From contig NZ_BQID01000009.1 of assembly GCF_021602345.1 (NCBI RefSeq), forward strand, positions 124,001 to 188,000: a DNA stretch of 64,000 nucleotides. The letters run 5' to 3'. A program made the translations under genes and the position numbers. Of the stretch, positions 34,452 through 43,796 are shown piece by piece (position 1 is the stretch's first letter; each line of letters starts with the position of its first letter). The notes under the pieces were generated by a model. It was not told the DNA's origin and made no database searches. It was given only the letters and a program-made list of their open reading frames with translations. This stretch comes from Pseudomonas pharyngis. GTDB lineage: Bacteria; Pseudomonadota; Gammaproteobacteria; Pseudomonadales; Pseudomonadaceae.

Positions 34452-35822
34452 TCAGAGCCGACCGTACTCCTGCGCCGTACGATCCAGCGCTTTCAGGGTC
34501 TTGCCCACCAGCTCATCGATCTCTTCACGACTGGCAATCAACGCCGGCGCCATGATCATCCGCCCCAGTGTCGAGCGAATGATCACCCCCTCCTCAAAAC
34601 CAATCGTGCGGCAGCGCCAGGCGATGTCGTTCTCATTGGCAAAGCGCTTGCGCGTGGCCTTGTCTTCGGCCAGTTGCAACGCCGCGACCATGCCGGTGCC
34701 CTGGATATCGCCCACCAACGGGTGATTGCCGAACACCTCGCGCAGGCACTGTTGCAGGTACGGGCCGATGTCATCCTTGACCCGCGTCACCACGCCTTCA
34801 TCGCGCAGGGCCTTGAGGTTGGCAATCGCCACCGCCGCCGCCACCGGGTGCCCGGAATAGGTCAGGCCGTGGGCGAACACACCGCCCTGTTCCACCAGCA
34901 CGTCGGCCATTTTTTTCGACAGGATCAGGCCTCCCATCGGGATGTAACCGGAGGTCAAACCCTTGGCGATGGACAGGGTGTCCGGCTCGAAACCGAAGTA
35001 TTCGTGGGCGAACCATTCGCCGGTGCGACCAAAGCCGCCGATCACTTCATCGGCGCACAACAGCACGTCGTATTGGCGGCAGATGCGCTGGATTTCCGGC
35101 CAGTAGCTTTCCGGCGGAAAGATCATCCCGCCCGCGCCCTGGAACGGTTCGGCGATGAACCCGGCGACCTTGTCGGCGCCCAGTTCGAGGATCTTCGCTT
35201 CCAGTTGCTGCGCCGCCCGCAGGCCGAATTCCGCCGGGGTCAGGTTGCCTTCGTGGGCGAAGAAGTACGGCTCGTCGATGTGTGCGATGTCGGGAATCAT
35301 GCCGCCCATTTCGTGCATGAACTTCATGCCGCCGAGGGCCGTCGCCGCCAGGGTCGAACCGTGATAGCCGTTCCAGCGGCCGATCATGATTTTCTTCTCG
35401 GGCTTGCCCAGCACCTGCCAGTAACGGCGCACGGTGCGGATCAGCACCTCGTTGGCCTCGGAGCCGGAGTTGGTGTAGATCGCGTGGCTGTAGTGCCCCG
35501 GCAGCAGGCTGAACAGCAGCTCGGAGAGCTCGATCACCTGCGGGTGGGTGGTGTGGAAAAACATGTTGTAGTACGGCAACTGCTCCAGTTGCCGGCTCGC
35601 GGCGGCGTTCAGATCCTTGCGCCCGTAACCGAGGTTGGTGCACCACAGCCCGGACATGCCGTCGAGGTAGCGCCGACCGTCGTTGTCCCACAGGTGCAGG
35701 CGTTCCCCGCGCACCATCACCCGTGGGCCTTCGTCGTTGAGGGCCTTCTGGTCGACGAACGCATGAATGTGGTGCGCTGCATCGGCGGCCTGGTAGTCGC
35801 GGGTTTCACGTGAGGTGGTCAT
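34452..35822 (-). CDS. Class III PLP-dependent aminotransferase (omega-amino acid/diamine:pyruvate type)
   Basis: 456 aa. Seen: GLWCTNLGYG, YTNSGSEANE, NGYHGST, PLP-binding Asp258 in CADEVIGGFGRTG and Lys287 in SIAKGLTSGY. It resembles SpuC-type putrescine/omega-amino acid:pyruvate aminotransferases. ATG 35822 has a strong AAGGAGATCC site; an in-frame ATG at 35858 is less likely. Next to an aldehyde dehydrogenase, it would convert an amine to an aldehyde that the dehydrogenase oxidises. Confidence 0.9.
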   Translation of the reverse strand: MTTSRETRDYQAADAAHHIHAFVDQKALNDEGPRVMVRGERLHLWDNDGRRYLDGMSGLWCTNLGYGRKDLNAAASRQLEQLPYYNMFFHTTHPQVIELSELLFSLLPGHYSHAIYTNSGSEANEVLIRTVRRYWQVLGKPEKKIMIGRWNGYHGSTLAATALGGMKFMHEMGGMIPDIAHIDEPYFFAHEGNLTPAEFGLRAAQQLEAKILELGADKVAGFIAEPFQGAGGMIFPPESYWPEIQRICRQYDVLLCADEVIGGFGRTGEWFAHEYFGFEPDTLSIAKGLTSGYIPMGGLILSKKMADVLVEQGGVFAHGLTYSGHPVAAAVAIANLKALRDEGVVTRVKDDIGPYLQQCLREVFGNHPLVGDIQGTGMVAALQLAEDKATRKRFANENDIAWRCRTIGFEEGVIIRSTLGRMIMAPALIASREEIDELVGKTLKALDRTAQEYGRL

Positions 35823-35854
35823 CGCCGGATCTCCTTTCTTGTTGTGAGCGGCTG

Positions 35855-37348
35855 TCATGAGCGCAGTTGAAACCAGGTGGTTTTCAACTGGGTGTATTTG
35901 TCGAACGAGTGCAGCGACAGATCGCGGCCGAAACCCGATTGCCTGCCGCCGCCGAACGGCACGGTCACGTCCAGCGCATCGACGCTGTTGACCGACACCG
36001 TACCGGCTCGCAATTGCCGCGCCACCCGGTGCGCGCGGTGCAGATCATCGGTCCACAGCGACGCCGCCAGACCGTAGACGCTGTCGTTGGCCAGTTGCAC
36101 GGCATGGGCCTCGTCATCGAACGGAATCACCGCCAGCACCGGGCCGAACACTTCTTCACGAAACAGGGTCATGTGCGGCTGCACGCCGGTGAAAATCGTC
36201 GGCTGAATGAAGTTGTCCGAACCGTTGAAACTCAGCTGCCGCCCGCCGCAGACGCGGGTCGCGCCTTCGCGTTCGGCCTGGTTGATGAAGCGCAGAATGC
36301 TTTCGGTCTGACGAGTATCGACGATTGCCCCGGCCGCACTCGCCGGGTCCAGCGGATCGCCCGGTTGCCAGCGCTCGGCCTGAGCCTTCAGCCGCTCGAC
36401 GAACTCGTCATGAATCGAGCGCTCTACCAGCAATCGCGAGTTGGCCGAGCAGACTTCGCCCTGATTGAAGAAGATCCCGAACGCGGCTTTCTGCGCTGCC
36501 AGATCCAGATCCTTGCAGTCGGCGAACACCAGATTGGCGCTCTTGCCGCCACACTCCAGCCACACTTGTTTGAGGTTCGACTGCGCGGAGTACTGCATGA
36601 AATATTTGCCGACCTGGGTCGAGCCGGTGAACACCAGGCAATCGACATCCGGGTGCAAGCCCAAGGCTTTGCCGGCCTGTTCGCCGAGCCCCGGCAGCAC
36701 GTTCAGCACACCGGCCGGCAGCCCGGCTTCCAGCGCCAGCTCGGCCAGACGCAACGCGGAGAACGGCGATTGTTCGGCGGGTTTGAGAATCACCGAGTTG
36801 CCCGCCGCCAGCGCCGGGGCGAGCTTCCACGCGGCCATGTCCAGCGGGAAGTTCCACGGCACCACAGCCGCGACCACGCCCAGCGCTTCGCGGGTGATGG
36901 TCGCCAGTACGTTCGATGCGCTTGGCGCGACCTGATCGTAGAGCTTGTCGAGACTTTCGGCGTACCAGCGGAACACCCCGGCGGCGCCCGGCACGTCGAT
37001 GTTGTAAGCGTCCATCACCGGTTTGCCCATGTTCAGCGAATCGAGCAGCGCCAGTTCTTCGCGATTGGCCAGAATCAGATCCGCCAGCCGCAGTAGCACT
37101 TGCTTGCGCTCGGTCGGTGAACGCCCGGCCCAGGTGCCTGCTTCGAATACCTGCCGCGCATTCTGCACCGCCGCGTCGACATCCTCTTCACCACACGCGG
37201 CGACGTTTGCCAGCAGCTGGCCAGTGGCCGGGTTGATCGCGGCAAAGGTCTGCCCCGACTGCGCCGCACGCAATTTGCCGTCGATCACGGCCTGGTACGG
37301 ATAGCTCAATTCAGCGGCCTTGCGCTGCCAGTCTGCAAGCTCGAACAC
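35855..37348 (-). CDS. NAD(P)-dependent aldehyde dehydrogenase
   Basis: 497 aa. VVPWNFPLDMAAWKLAPAL, LECGGKS (general base Glu265) and FNQGEVC (nucleophile Cys300) are intact. Closest to PuuC/KauB-type amino-aldehyde dehydrogenases by motif. Starts with GTG at 37348, with AAGGAG seven bases upstream. 32 bases upstream of the aminotransferase start, so one operon. Divergent from the LysR gene at 37588, its likely regulator. Confidence 0.92.
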   Translation of the reverse strand: MFELADWQRKAAELSYPYQAVIDGKLRAAQSGQTFAAINPATGQLLANVAACGEEDVDAAVQNARQVFEAGTWAGRSPTERKQVLLRLADLILANREELALLDSLNMGKPVMDAYNIDVPGAAGVFRWYAESLDKLYDQVAPSASNVLATITREALGVVAAVVPWNFPLDMAAWKLAPALAAGNSVILKPAEQSPFSALRLAELALEAGLPAGVLNVLPGLGEQAGKALGLHPDVDCLVFTGSTQVGKYFMQYSAQSNLKQVWLECGGKSANLVFADCKDLDLAAQKAAFGIFFNQGEVCSANSRLLVERSIHDEFVERLKAQAERWQPGDPLDPASAAGAIVDTRQTESILRFINQAEREGATRVCGGRQLSFNGSDNFIQPTIFTGVQPHMTLFREEVFGPVLAVIPFDDEAHAVQLANDSVYGLAASLWTDDLHRAHRVARQLRAGTVSVNSVDALDVTVPFGGGRQSGFGRDLSLHSFDKYTQLKTTWFQLRS

Positions 37349-37435
37349 GGTGGTTGCTCCTTGGACTTTTATTCTTTTGCGAACACTGCGCAGTCGATAG
37401 TCGCTCAGGCCCGTGCGAGCTAAAACCAGTAAAAA

Positions 37436-37449
37436 TGTCTTCGCAGACA
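37436..37449. promoter_or_regulatory. Candidate LysR operator
   Basis: TGTCTTCGCAGACA is a perfect 5-bp inverted repeat with a 4-base spacer, in the 239-base divergent region between the aldehyde dehydrogenase and LysR genes. LysR regulators usually bind interrupted palindromes in such places. Confidence 0.5.
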
Positions 37450-37587
37450 ATAAAAAAGGTAACCAGCCGATGGCCCCTTCGCGCGCGTATGGGGCTATTG
37501 TTCAGGGACAAAAAAACCGCCGACAGAACGGAGGCCGGCGGCGTACAAATTGCTTGGATGTGGAATCCGTTCGCTTTGAGGTTCACC

Positions 37588-38502
37588 GTGGCCGCTTACA
37601 ACCTGCGTCAGTTGAAATACTTCATCACCACCGTCGAATGCGGCAGCGTCGCCGAGGCTTCGCGCAAGCTGTACATCGCGCAACCGGCGATTTCCACGGC
37701 GATCAAGGGGCTGGAAGACAGCTTCGGCGTGCAACTGCTGATCCGCCATCACGCCCAGGGCGTGTCCCTGACACCCAGCGGTGCGCGGTTCTTCCGCAAG
37801 GCTCAGGAACTGCTGCGCATGGCCAAGGAGTTCGAACAGAATGCCCTCGCCGACAACGACGTGGTGGCCGGGCAGATCGATATCGGCTGTTTCGAAACCG
37901 TCGCGCCGCTGTACTTGCCACAACTGATTGCCGGCTTCTCGGCGCTGTATCCCGGGGTGAAGATCCGCATCCGCGACGGCGAACAACAGGAACTGGTGCA
38001 AGGCCTGACCTCGGGCACCTTCGACCTGGCAATCCTGTACAAGCACGACCTCGACGCCACCATCGAAACCGAACCGCTGATGCCGGCCCAGCGGCCTTAC
38101 GCCTTGCTGCCGGCGGATCACCGCTTCGCCCAGCTCAAACAGGTTTCGCTGCGAGACCTGTGCCTGGAGCCGATGATCCTGCTCGACGTGCAACCGAGCC
38201 GCACCTACTTCGTCAGCCTGTTCGAAGAACTCGGCCTGTCGCCGCGCATCGAGTTCAGCTCGCCGTCGATCGAAATGGTGCGCGGCATGGTCGGCCAGGG
38301 TTTCGGCTTCTCGATCCTGGTCACCCGCCCGCATTCGGAATGCACCTACGATGGCAAGAAAGTCGTGTGTGTCGACATCGTCGAAGACGTCACCGGGTCA
38401 GGTCTGGTGGCCGCGTGGCTCAAACGCGGACAGTTGACCAAACCGGCGCAGTTGTTTGCCGATTATTGTCGGGAGCAGCTGACCGCGAAGGCCAGCCGAT
38501 GA
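37588..38502 (+). CDS. LysR-family transcriptional regulator
   Basis: 304 aa. HTH at residues 3-62 (LRQLKYFITTVECGSVAEASRKLYIAQPAISTAI) and an effector domain after residue 90. I chose GTG 37588 with GAGG upstream, matching the LTTR start; ATG 37558 would add 10 residues. Divergent from the aldehyde dehydrogenase-aminotransferase operon, the expected LTTR arrangement. A perfect terminator follows. Confidence 0.88.
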   Translation: MAAYNLRQLKYFITTVECGSVAEASRKLYIAQPAISTAIKGLEDSFGVQLLIRHHAQGVSLTPSGARFFRKAQELLRMAKEFEQNALADNDVVAGQIDIGCFETVAPLYLPQLIAGFSALYPGVKIRIRDGEQQELVQGLTSGTFDLAILYKHDLDATIETEPLMPAQRPYALLPADHRFAQLKQVSLRDLCLEPMILLDVQPSRTYFVSLFEELGLSPRIEFSSPSIEMVRGMVGQGFGFSILVTRPHSECTYDGKKVVCVDIVEDVTGSGLVAAWLKRGQLTKPAQLFADYCREQLTAKASR

Positions 38503-38504
38503 AA

Positions 38505-38545
38505 ACCAAAAGATCGCAGACTGCGATCTTTTGGTACCCAGTTTT
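38505..38545 (+). terminator. Rho-independent terminator after the LysR gene
   Basis: Perfect 15-bp stem ACCAAAAGATCGCAG / CTGCGATCTTTTGGT with a 1-base centre (38505-38535), then a T-run at 38541. The palindrome is symmetric and may also end the AAA ATPase transcript from the other side. Confidence 0.8.
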
Positions 38546-38595
38546 TTATAGGCCTCAGGCTGTCGCCAGAAGGCTTACACCAGTCCCCAAAAAAC

Positions 38596-39744
38596 CTATT
38601 GATCGTTTTCCGTACCGAGTTGAGGGTCAATTTCAACGAAGTTCCGACGCAAGTAACCTTCCATGGCAATGTCTTCAATCGCCCACTCACCATGCCCGAG
38701 GTTGCCGACCAGGTCGCGGCGTTGCAGGCGCTTCAAGGCAGTCTGAACCGTCGCCGCGCTGGGCACGTGGCCACCAGGCATCTCGCTGCCAATCCACTCG
38801 CGTCCTTCGGTAGAAAAAATGGGAAGGCCCCTCACCAGCCCGATAAGTACTGTGAAATCCAAAGGTGCCATCTCCAGGATCAGGTTCTCGAAGTTGCCTT
38901 CGTCCGTCATGGTGCTCCAGGCTCGATGGTCTGCATCTCGCACGCTGAGTCCCTCAGTGAGGCACAGCAGGAATACGTCGCGAATGTACTTGGGCATATA
39001 TCCCCGGGCAGCGAAACGCTCGAAAGCGGCGTTTACCTCCCACTCCCTTCCGGTGATTTCCTGGAACCGCTGGCCCAGATGCTGGACAAATTCCAGGCCA
39101 AGGTTAGGAAACTGGATCTCGTGGCTGAACTGATAGAACGGAGCTTTGGTACGTCGAAACATTCGATGCAGGCCATCCTGGGAGGACCCTGTAAATACTG
39201 CAAAGACTTCACCGTGCGCCTGCTGCAATAGCGAACGGAGCGTAGCAGTCAAGTCTTCGAATTCTTTCCGGCTCGCCAGATGCTGGACCTCGTCGATGAT
39301 CAGCAGCGCCTTGCCGTTACCGAGTATCCGGAAGCGCTCGAAGAGCTCGATCAGGTTCAGTCCGCCTTCCTTCGCCAGCTCGGCCTTCACTGTTACGCCG
39401 TCGGTACTGGCACCGGCCTCCACCGACTGGACCAGAGACCCCGGTCGCATGAGCTTCAGCCAGTTGCGTCGCAAAAAACCTGCGCCGTGGATGGCCTCAT
39501 ACAACGCACCCGCGATCACCCGCTCAGGATGCGCCTTGTCAAACCACAGGTCTGCTGTTGCAACAATAAAGCCGTGTGCCTTGGCAATCGGTATCAGATC
39601 GTTGATCAGAAAGGTGGTTTTGCCCTTGCGCCGAGGTGCGAATATCGTCGCGGCGTTCTGCAGGCGTGACTCGAAAGTGACCAGGATTCCTTCAGCCAGG
39701 TTGGTGCGAGGGAAGAGCAGCGAGTCCTTGGTTTCCGGGGTCAT
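38596..39744 (-). CDS. Stand-alone AAA-type ATPase
   Basis: 382 aa. The Walker A region reads APRRKGKTT (residues 36-44), with Ala in place of the usual first Gly of GxxxxGK[ST]. Walker B is ALLIIDEVQHL (Asp151-Glu152) and a sensor-like FTGSSQD follows at 184. A C-terminal region (about 270-382) looks like winged-helix (VQTALKRLQRRDLVGNL). This resembles archaeal-type/STAND-like ATPases and the helper ATPases of transposition systems, but no transposase is adjacent. AAAGG precedes ATG 39744. DNA is AT-richer upstream. Function unknown. Confidence 0.75.
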   Translation of the reverse strand: MTPETKDSLLFPRTNLAEGILVTFESRLQNAATIFAPRRKGKTTFLINDLIPIAKAHGFIVATADLWFDKAHPERVIAGALYEAIHGAGFLRRNWLKLMRPGSLVQSVEAGASTDGVTVKAELAKEGGLNLIELFERFRILGNGKALLIIDEVQHLASRKEFEDLTATLRSLLQQAHGEVFAVFTGSSQDGLHRMFRRTKAPFYQFSHEIQFPNLGLEFVQHLGQRFQEITGREWEVNAAFERFAARGYMPKYIRDVFLLCLTEGLSVRDADHRAWSTMTDEGNFENLILEMAPLDFTVLIGLVRGLPIFSTEGREWIGSEMPGGHVPSAATVQTALKRLQRRDLVGNLGHGEWAIEDIAMEGYLRRNFVEIDPQLGTENDQ

Positions 39745-39836
39745 TATGAGCCTTTATGTCAAAATACATAATTTATGAATAAAGAAATAATTACGCATAA
39801 TTGAGGAAGATGGAAGGCCTACCTGAATGCCGTCTG
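39745..39836. promoter_or_regulatory. AT-rich promoter region of the AAA ATPase gene
   Basis: 92 bases, strongly AT-rich against the surroundings. A palindrome CATAATTTATG lies at 39767-39777 and a second symmetric stretch (ATAATTACGCATAATT) at 39786-39801. These are plausible operator sites for autoregulation. Confidence 0.5.
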
Positions 39837-42356
39837 TTACGTGCCCCGTGGTTTTGCCCGAGCAGTGGCTTCAGCCACCAGGGGATCATCCGGCCAGTAA
39901 TGCTTCGGATACCGTCCCTTCAAATCCTTCTTAACCTCGGCATAAGTGCTGCGCCAGAAGTTGGCCAGATCCTGCGTCACCTGCACCGGGCGCCGTGCGG
40001 GCGACAGCAGGTGCAACTTGACCACTTGCCGGCCGCCGGCGATGCGCGGTGTGTCGGCGAGGCCGAACAACTCCTGCAAGCGCACGGCGAGAATCGGTGG
40101 CTGCTCGCTGTAGTCGAGGCGAATCGACGAGCCCGAAGGCACGCTCAGGTGATGCGGCGCCTGCTCGTCGAGCTGTTGCGGCAGCGGCCACGGCAGCAGA
40201 TTACGGACGATGCTCGACAGGTCGAGGTTGGCGAAATGGCTGAGGCGCGAAACCTTGCCCAGGTAAGGCATCAGCCAGTCTTCGAGGGTTTTCAGCAGTG
40301 TGGCGTCGCTGACATCCGGCCATTGGCTGTCGCCCTTGGCGTCCAGATCGAGCTGGCGCAGCAACGCGACTCGCGCCTGCCACTGGCGCAGTTCCGGAGT
40401 CCACGGCAGCAGCTCCAGACCTTTGCGCCGCACCAGATTGACCAGTGCCTGACTGCGGGCGTTTTCGTCGAGACCGGTCAGTGGTTCGCGGCTGAGGATC
40501 AGTTCGCCCACCTTGCGCTGACGCTCGGCGCGCAATACGCCTTCGCGTTCGTCCCAGTCCAGTTGATCGACGTTGTGCACCTGTTCGGCGAGCACCGAAT
40601 CGAACAGCGCCGGATCAAAATCCGCCGCCAGATAAATCCGCTCTTCACGCTGGCCTTGGCGGCTGCCGAGGTCGGCGATGACGATCCACGGTTCCTTCAT
40701 CAGGCTGTCGGCTTCGGCGAACAGCGCCGCGCGACCGTTGGCCAGACGATATTCGGCACCACCGGCCCGTCGCTGCTGGGCGACGCGATCCGGGTAGGCC
40801 AGCGCCAGCAAGGCGCCGAGCCAGCGTGGGTGATCCGGGTCGGCGACCGGTTCGCTCGCCTTGTCGCGCAGGTAACCGCGATATTGCCGCGCCAGTTGCC
40901 GGGCACGCTGCACGCCGCCCTGGGCACCACGAGCCGCGCGCTCTTCGCCGGACAGCAGCGCCAGACGACTGTGCAGATCGGCCCCGGCGCCACGCAAAAT
41001 GTCGCGCTCGCCGAGCAACGCGGCGACGTCGCACGCCATGTTTGCCAATCCCAGTGCCTGACCGCGCAACAGCAAATGGGCGATGCGCGGATGTGCCGGC
41101 AATTCAGCCATGGCCTGACCGTGGCGGTTGAGGCTTTCGCCGTCCAGCGCACCGAGGCGCTGCAACAGGTCTTGAGCCTGTGCATAAGCGGCGGCCGGCG
41201 GCACGTCCAGCCAGATCAGATCACTCGGCGCCACACCCCAGCGCCCGAGTTGCAAGGCGAGGCCCGCAAGATCCGCCGAGAGGATTTCCGCGCTGCCATA
41301 AGCCGCCAGTTGTTCATGCTGATCCTGCGACCACAGGCGATAACACACGCCCGGTTCCAGACGCCCGGCCCGGCCGGCACGCTGGGTGGCACTGGCCTTC
41401 GAGATGCGCTGAGTGTCGAGGCGGGTCATGCCGCTGCCCGGATCGAAACGCGGCACCCGCGCCAGCCCGGCGTCGATCACCACGCGCACACCGTTAATGG
41501 TCAGGCTGGTCTCGGCGATGTTGGTGGCCAGCACCACTTTGCGCTGGCCCGGCGGGGCCGGGTCGATGGCGGCACGTTGCGCGTTCAGGTCGAGTTCGCC
41601 GTGCAACGGGCAGAGCAACACATCGCTGCGCTCACCGATGGCGTCCGCCAACTGCTGATGAACCCGGCGGATTTCCGCCTGCCCCGGCAGAAACACCAAC
41701 AGGCTGCCGGTTTCATCATGCAGGGCTTCGAGCACCGTTTGCGTGACGCGTTGATCGATGTATTCGCCGGGCTGGAACGGCCGGCCCCAGCGCATCGTCA
41801 CCGGGAACATCCGGCCTTCGCTGCGCAGGATCGGTGCGTCGTCGAGCAGCCCGGCCAGACGTTCACCTTCAAGGGTGGCGGACATCAGCAGAATCTTCAG
41901 CGGTTGTTCAGCTCGAAACAGCTCGCGACCGTTCAGACTGAGCGCCAGCGCCAGATCGGCGTCGAGGCTGCGTTCGTGAAATTCGTCGAAGATCAGCAGA
42001 CCCACGCCTTCCAGCGCCGGGTCGTCCTGCAAGCGCCGGGTGAGAATGCCTTCGGTGACCACCTCGATGCGGGTGTTGGGGCCGACCTTGCTGTCGAGGC
42101 GGATGCGATAACCGACGGTTTCACCGACCTTCTCGCCCAGCTCGCTCGCCAGCCGTTCCGCCGCTGCGCGGGCGGCCAGCCGACGCGGTTCGAGCATCAG
42201 AATGGTCTGCCCGTTCAGCCACGCTTCATTGAGCAGGGCCAAGGGCACGCGGGTGGTTTTACCGGCGCCGGGCGGTGCTTCGAGCACGGCTTCGTGGCGT
42301 GTCGCGAGGGCTTCACGCAGGGCGGGTAAAACGTCATCGATCGGCAACGAATTCAT
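39837..42356 (-). CDS. hrpB: ATP-dependent helicase HrpB
   Basis: 839 aa DEAH-box helicase, normal length for HrpB. Seen: Walker A APPGAGKTT (28-35), FDEFHERS (Walker B), MSATLEG, TSLTINGVR and QRAGRAGRL. The C-terminal HrpB_C region ends with the PKHYWPDDPLVAEAT signature. GGAGC precedes the ATG. The role in bacteria is RNA-related but not fully defined. A long open frame on the opposite strand is a shadow. Confidence 0.95.
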   Translation of the reverse strand: MNSLPIDDVLPALREALATRHEAVLEAPPGAGKTTRVPLALLNEAWLNGQTILMLEPRRLAARAAAERLASELGEKVGETVGYRIRLDSKVGPNTRIEVVTEGILTRRLQDDPALEGVGLLIFDEFHERSLDADLALALSLNGRELFRAEQPLKILLMSATLEGERLAGLLDDAPILRSEGRMFPVTMRWGRPFQPGEYIDQRVTQTVLEALHDETGSLLVFLPGQAEIRRVHQQLADAIGERSDVLLCPLHGELDLNAQRAAIDPAPPGQRKVVLATNIAETSLTINGVRVVIDAGLARVPRFDPGSGMTRLDTQRISKASATQRAGRAGRLEPGVCYRLWSQDQHEQLAAYGSAEILSADLAGLALQLGRWGVAPSDLIWLDVPPAAAYAQAQDLLQRLGALDGESLNRHGQAMAELPAHPRIAHLLLRGQALGLANMACDVAALLGERDILRGAGADLHSRLALLSGEERAARGAQGGVQRARQLARQYRGYLRDKASEPVADPDHPRWLGALLALAYPDRVAQQRRAGGAEYRLANGRAALFAEADSLMKEPWIVIADLGSRQGQREERIYLAADFDPALFDSVLAEQVHNVDQLDWDEREGVLRAERQRKVGELILSREPLTGLDENARSQALVNLVRRKGLELLPWTPELRQWQARVALLRQLDLDAKGDSQWPDVSDATLLKTLEDWLMPYLGKVSRLSHFANLDLSSIVRNLLPWPLPQQLDEQAPHHLSVPSGSSIRLDYSEQPPILAVRLQELFGLADTPRIAGGRQVVKLHLLSPARRPVQVTQDLANFWRSTYAEVKKDLKGRYPKHYWPDDPLVAEATARAKPRGT

Positions 42357-42464
42357 GCTGGCTCCAAAACAGAGGGCCGAGTATAACGGCGAACTGCCAG
42401 GCGTTCGTCAGGGTCTTAACTTCACACGATGACGCTTCGTTAACAGATGACTCAGGAGATTCCC

Positions 42465-42884
42465 ATGCGCTTACCTTTTCGCCTGATCGGCGGTGTACTG
42501 GTTGCCACCCTGCTCACTCAGATCACCGCGTGCGGTTCGATTTTCTACCCAGACCGGCGCGGCCAGATCGACGGCAAGATCGACCCGGCGATCGCCGTGC
42601 TCGATGCCGTGGGCCTGCTGTTCTATATCCTTCCTGGCGTAATCGCGTTTGCCGTGGACTTCGCCACTGGCGCGATCTACTTCGAACCGGGCCACACGGC
42701 GCAAGTCGATCCGGCCAAGCTCAAGCAAGCCATCGGCCCGGACGGCCAGGTCGATAACCTGAAGTTGCAGGCTATTCTCGAAACGGAACTGGGCCGCAAC
42801 CTGCCGCTGGACGACCCGCGCCTGATCCAGCACAAGGGCAGCACCCAGCAACTGGCGATGTTCGGCCTGCAACCTGCCGCATAA
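42465..42884 (+). CDS. Small lipoprotein
   Basis: 139 aa. Signal peptide with lipobox TQITAC, so lipidation at Cys23. Two hydrophobic stretches follow (AVLDAVGLLFYILPGVIAFAVDFATG), and the C-terminus is hydrophilic. CAGGAG precedes ATG 42465. Some databases label homologues as a nucleotidyltransferase, which the sequence does not support. Function unknown; 15 bases before the cation efflux gene, possibly cotranscribed. Confidence 0.75.
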   Translation: MRLPFRLIGGVLVATLLTQITACGSIFYPDRRGQIDGKIDPAIAVLDAVGLLFYILPGVIAFAVDFATGAIYFEPGHTAQVDPAKLKQAIGPDGQVDNLKLQAILETELGRNLPLDDPRLIQHKGSTQQLAMFGLQPAA

Positions 42885-42899
42885 GGAATTGACGCACCC

Positions 42900-43796
42900 A
42901 TGACCACAAGCACCGAACACGCCCGCCTGCTGCGGCTGGCGACCCGCGCCTCGGTGGCGGTGGCCTGTACGCTGATCATCGCCAAAGCCATCGCCTGGTG
43001 GCTGAGCGGTTCGGTGAGCATGCTCGCCGGCCTCACCGACTCGGCCCTCGATGGCGTCACCTCGCTGCTCAATCTGCTGGCGGTGCATTACGCACTGCGC
43101 CCGGCGGATGACGATCATCGTTATGGGCACGGCAAGGCCGAATCCCTGGCGGGCATGGCGCAGGCGCTGTTCATTGGCGGCAGTGCGGTGCTGATCGCGT
43201 TTCAGGCTTATGAGCGCCTGAAACATCCCGAGCCACTCGGCGCGCCGTGGCTGAGCATTGGTGTGATCGTATTTTCCCTGCTGCTGACTGTCGCACTGTT
43301 GATGCTGCAGCATCGGGTCATCAAGCAGACCGGCTCCAACGCCGTGCGGGCGGACTCGCTGCATTACCGTTCGGACCTGTTGCTTAACGGCAGCATTCTG
43401 ATTGCGCTGGTGTTGGCCGGTTTGGGTTTCGATCAGCTGGATGCGTGGTTCGGTCTGGGGATCGCGGCCTACATTCTGTGGAGCGCGATCCAGATCGCCC
43501 GGGAAAGTTTTTCGGTGCTGATGGATGAAGAGCTGCCGGCGGATGTCAGTCAGCACATGCTCGAACTGGCCTGCAGCGTACCGGGCGTGTTGGGCGCGCA
43601 TGATTTACGCACACGGATTTCCGGCAATCACTGGTTCGTGCAGTTGCACTTGGAACTGCCGGGGGAACTGACGCTGTCAGTGGCTCACGGCATCAGCGAT
43701 CAGGCAGCAGATGCCATTCACAAAGCCTACCCACGGGCCGAAGTGCTGGTGCACGCCGACCCGCAGGAAGTGGTCAAAGCCGCTCGGGCTCAGTAG
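42900..43796 (+). CDS. fieF: Cation diffusion facilitator (FieF-type)
   Basis: 298 aa. Six-helix CDF transporter exporting Fe2+/Zn2+/Cd2+ against protons. Metal-binding residues are in LTDSALDGVTSLLN (site A DxxxD on helix 2) and RADSLHYRSDLLLNG (helix 5 HxxxD); the DDHRYGHGKAE loop is typical. A C-terminal cytoplasmic domain contains histidines for dimer metal sites. Its stop overlaps the convergent DUF6515 gene by 7 bases. Confidence 0.92.
   Translation: MTTSTEHARLLRLATRASVAVACTLIIAKAIAWWLSGSVSMLAGLTDSALDGVTSLLNLLAVHYALRPADDDHRYGHGKAESLAGMAQALFIGGSAVLIAFQAYERLKHPEPLGAPWLSIGVIVFSLLLTVALLMLQHRVIKQTGSNAVRADSLHYRSDLLLNGSILIALVLAGLGFDQLDAWFGLGIAAYILWSAIQIARESFSVLMDEELPADVSQHMLELACSVPGVLGAHDLRTRISGNHWFVQLHLELPGELTLSVAHGISDQAADAIHKAYPRAEVLVHADPQEVVKAARAQ

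Noticed and set aside
39801-42329. 842-residue open frame on the plus strand
   Set aside because: It is exactly antisense to hrpB, whose motifs are complete. High third-position GC produces long shadow frames in this genome.
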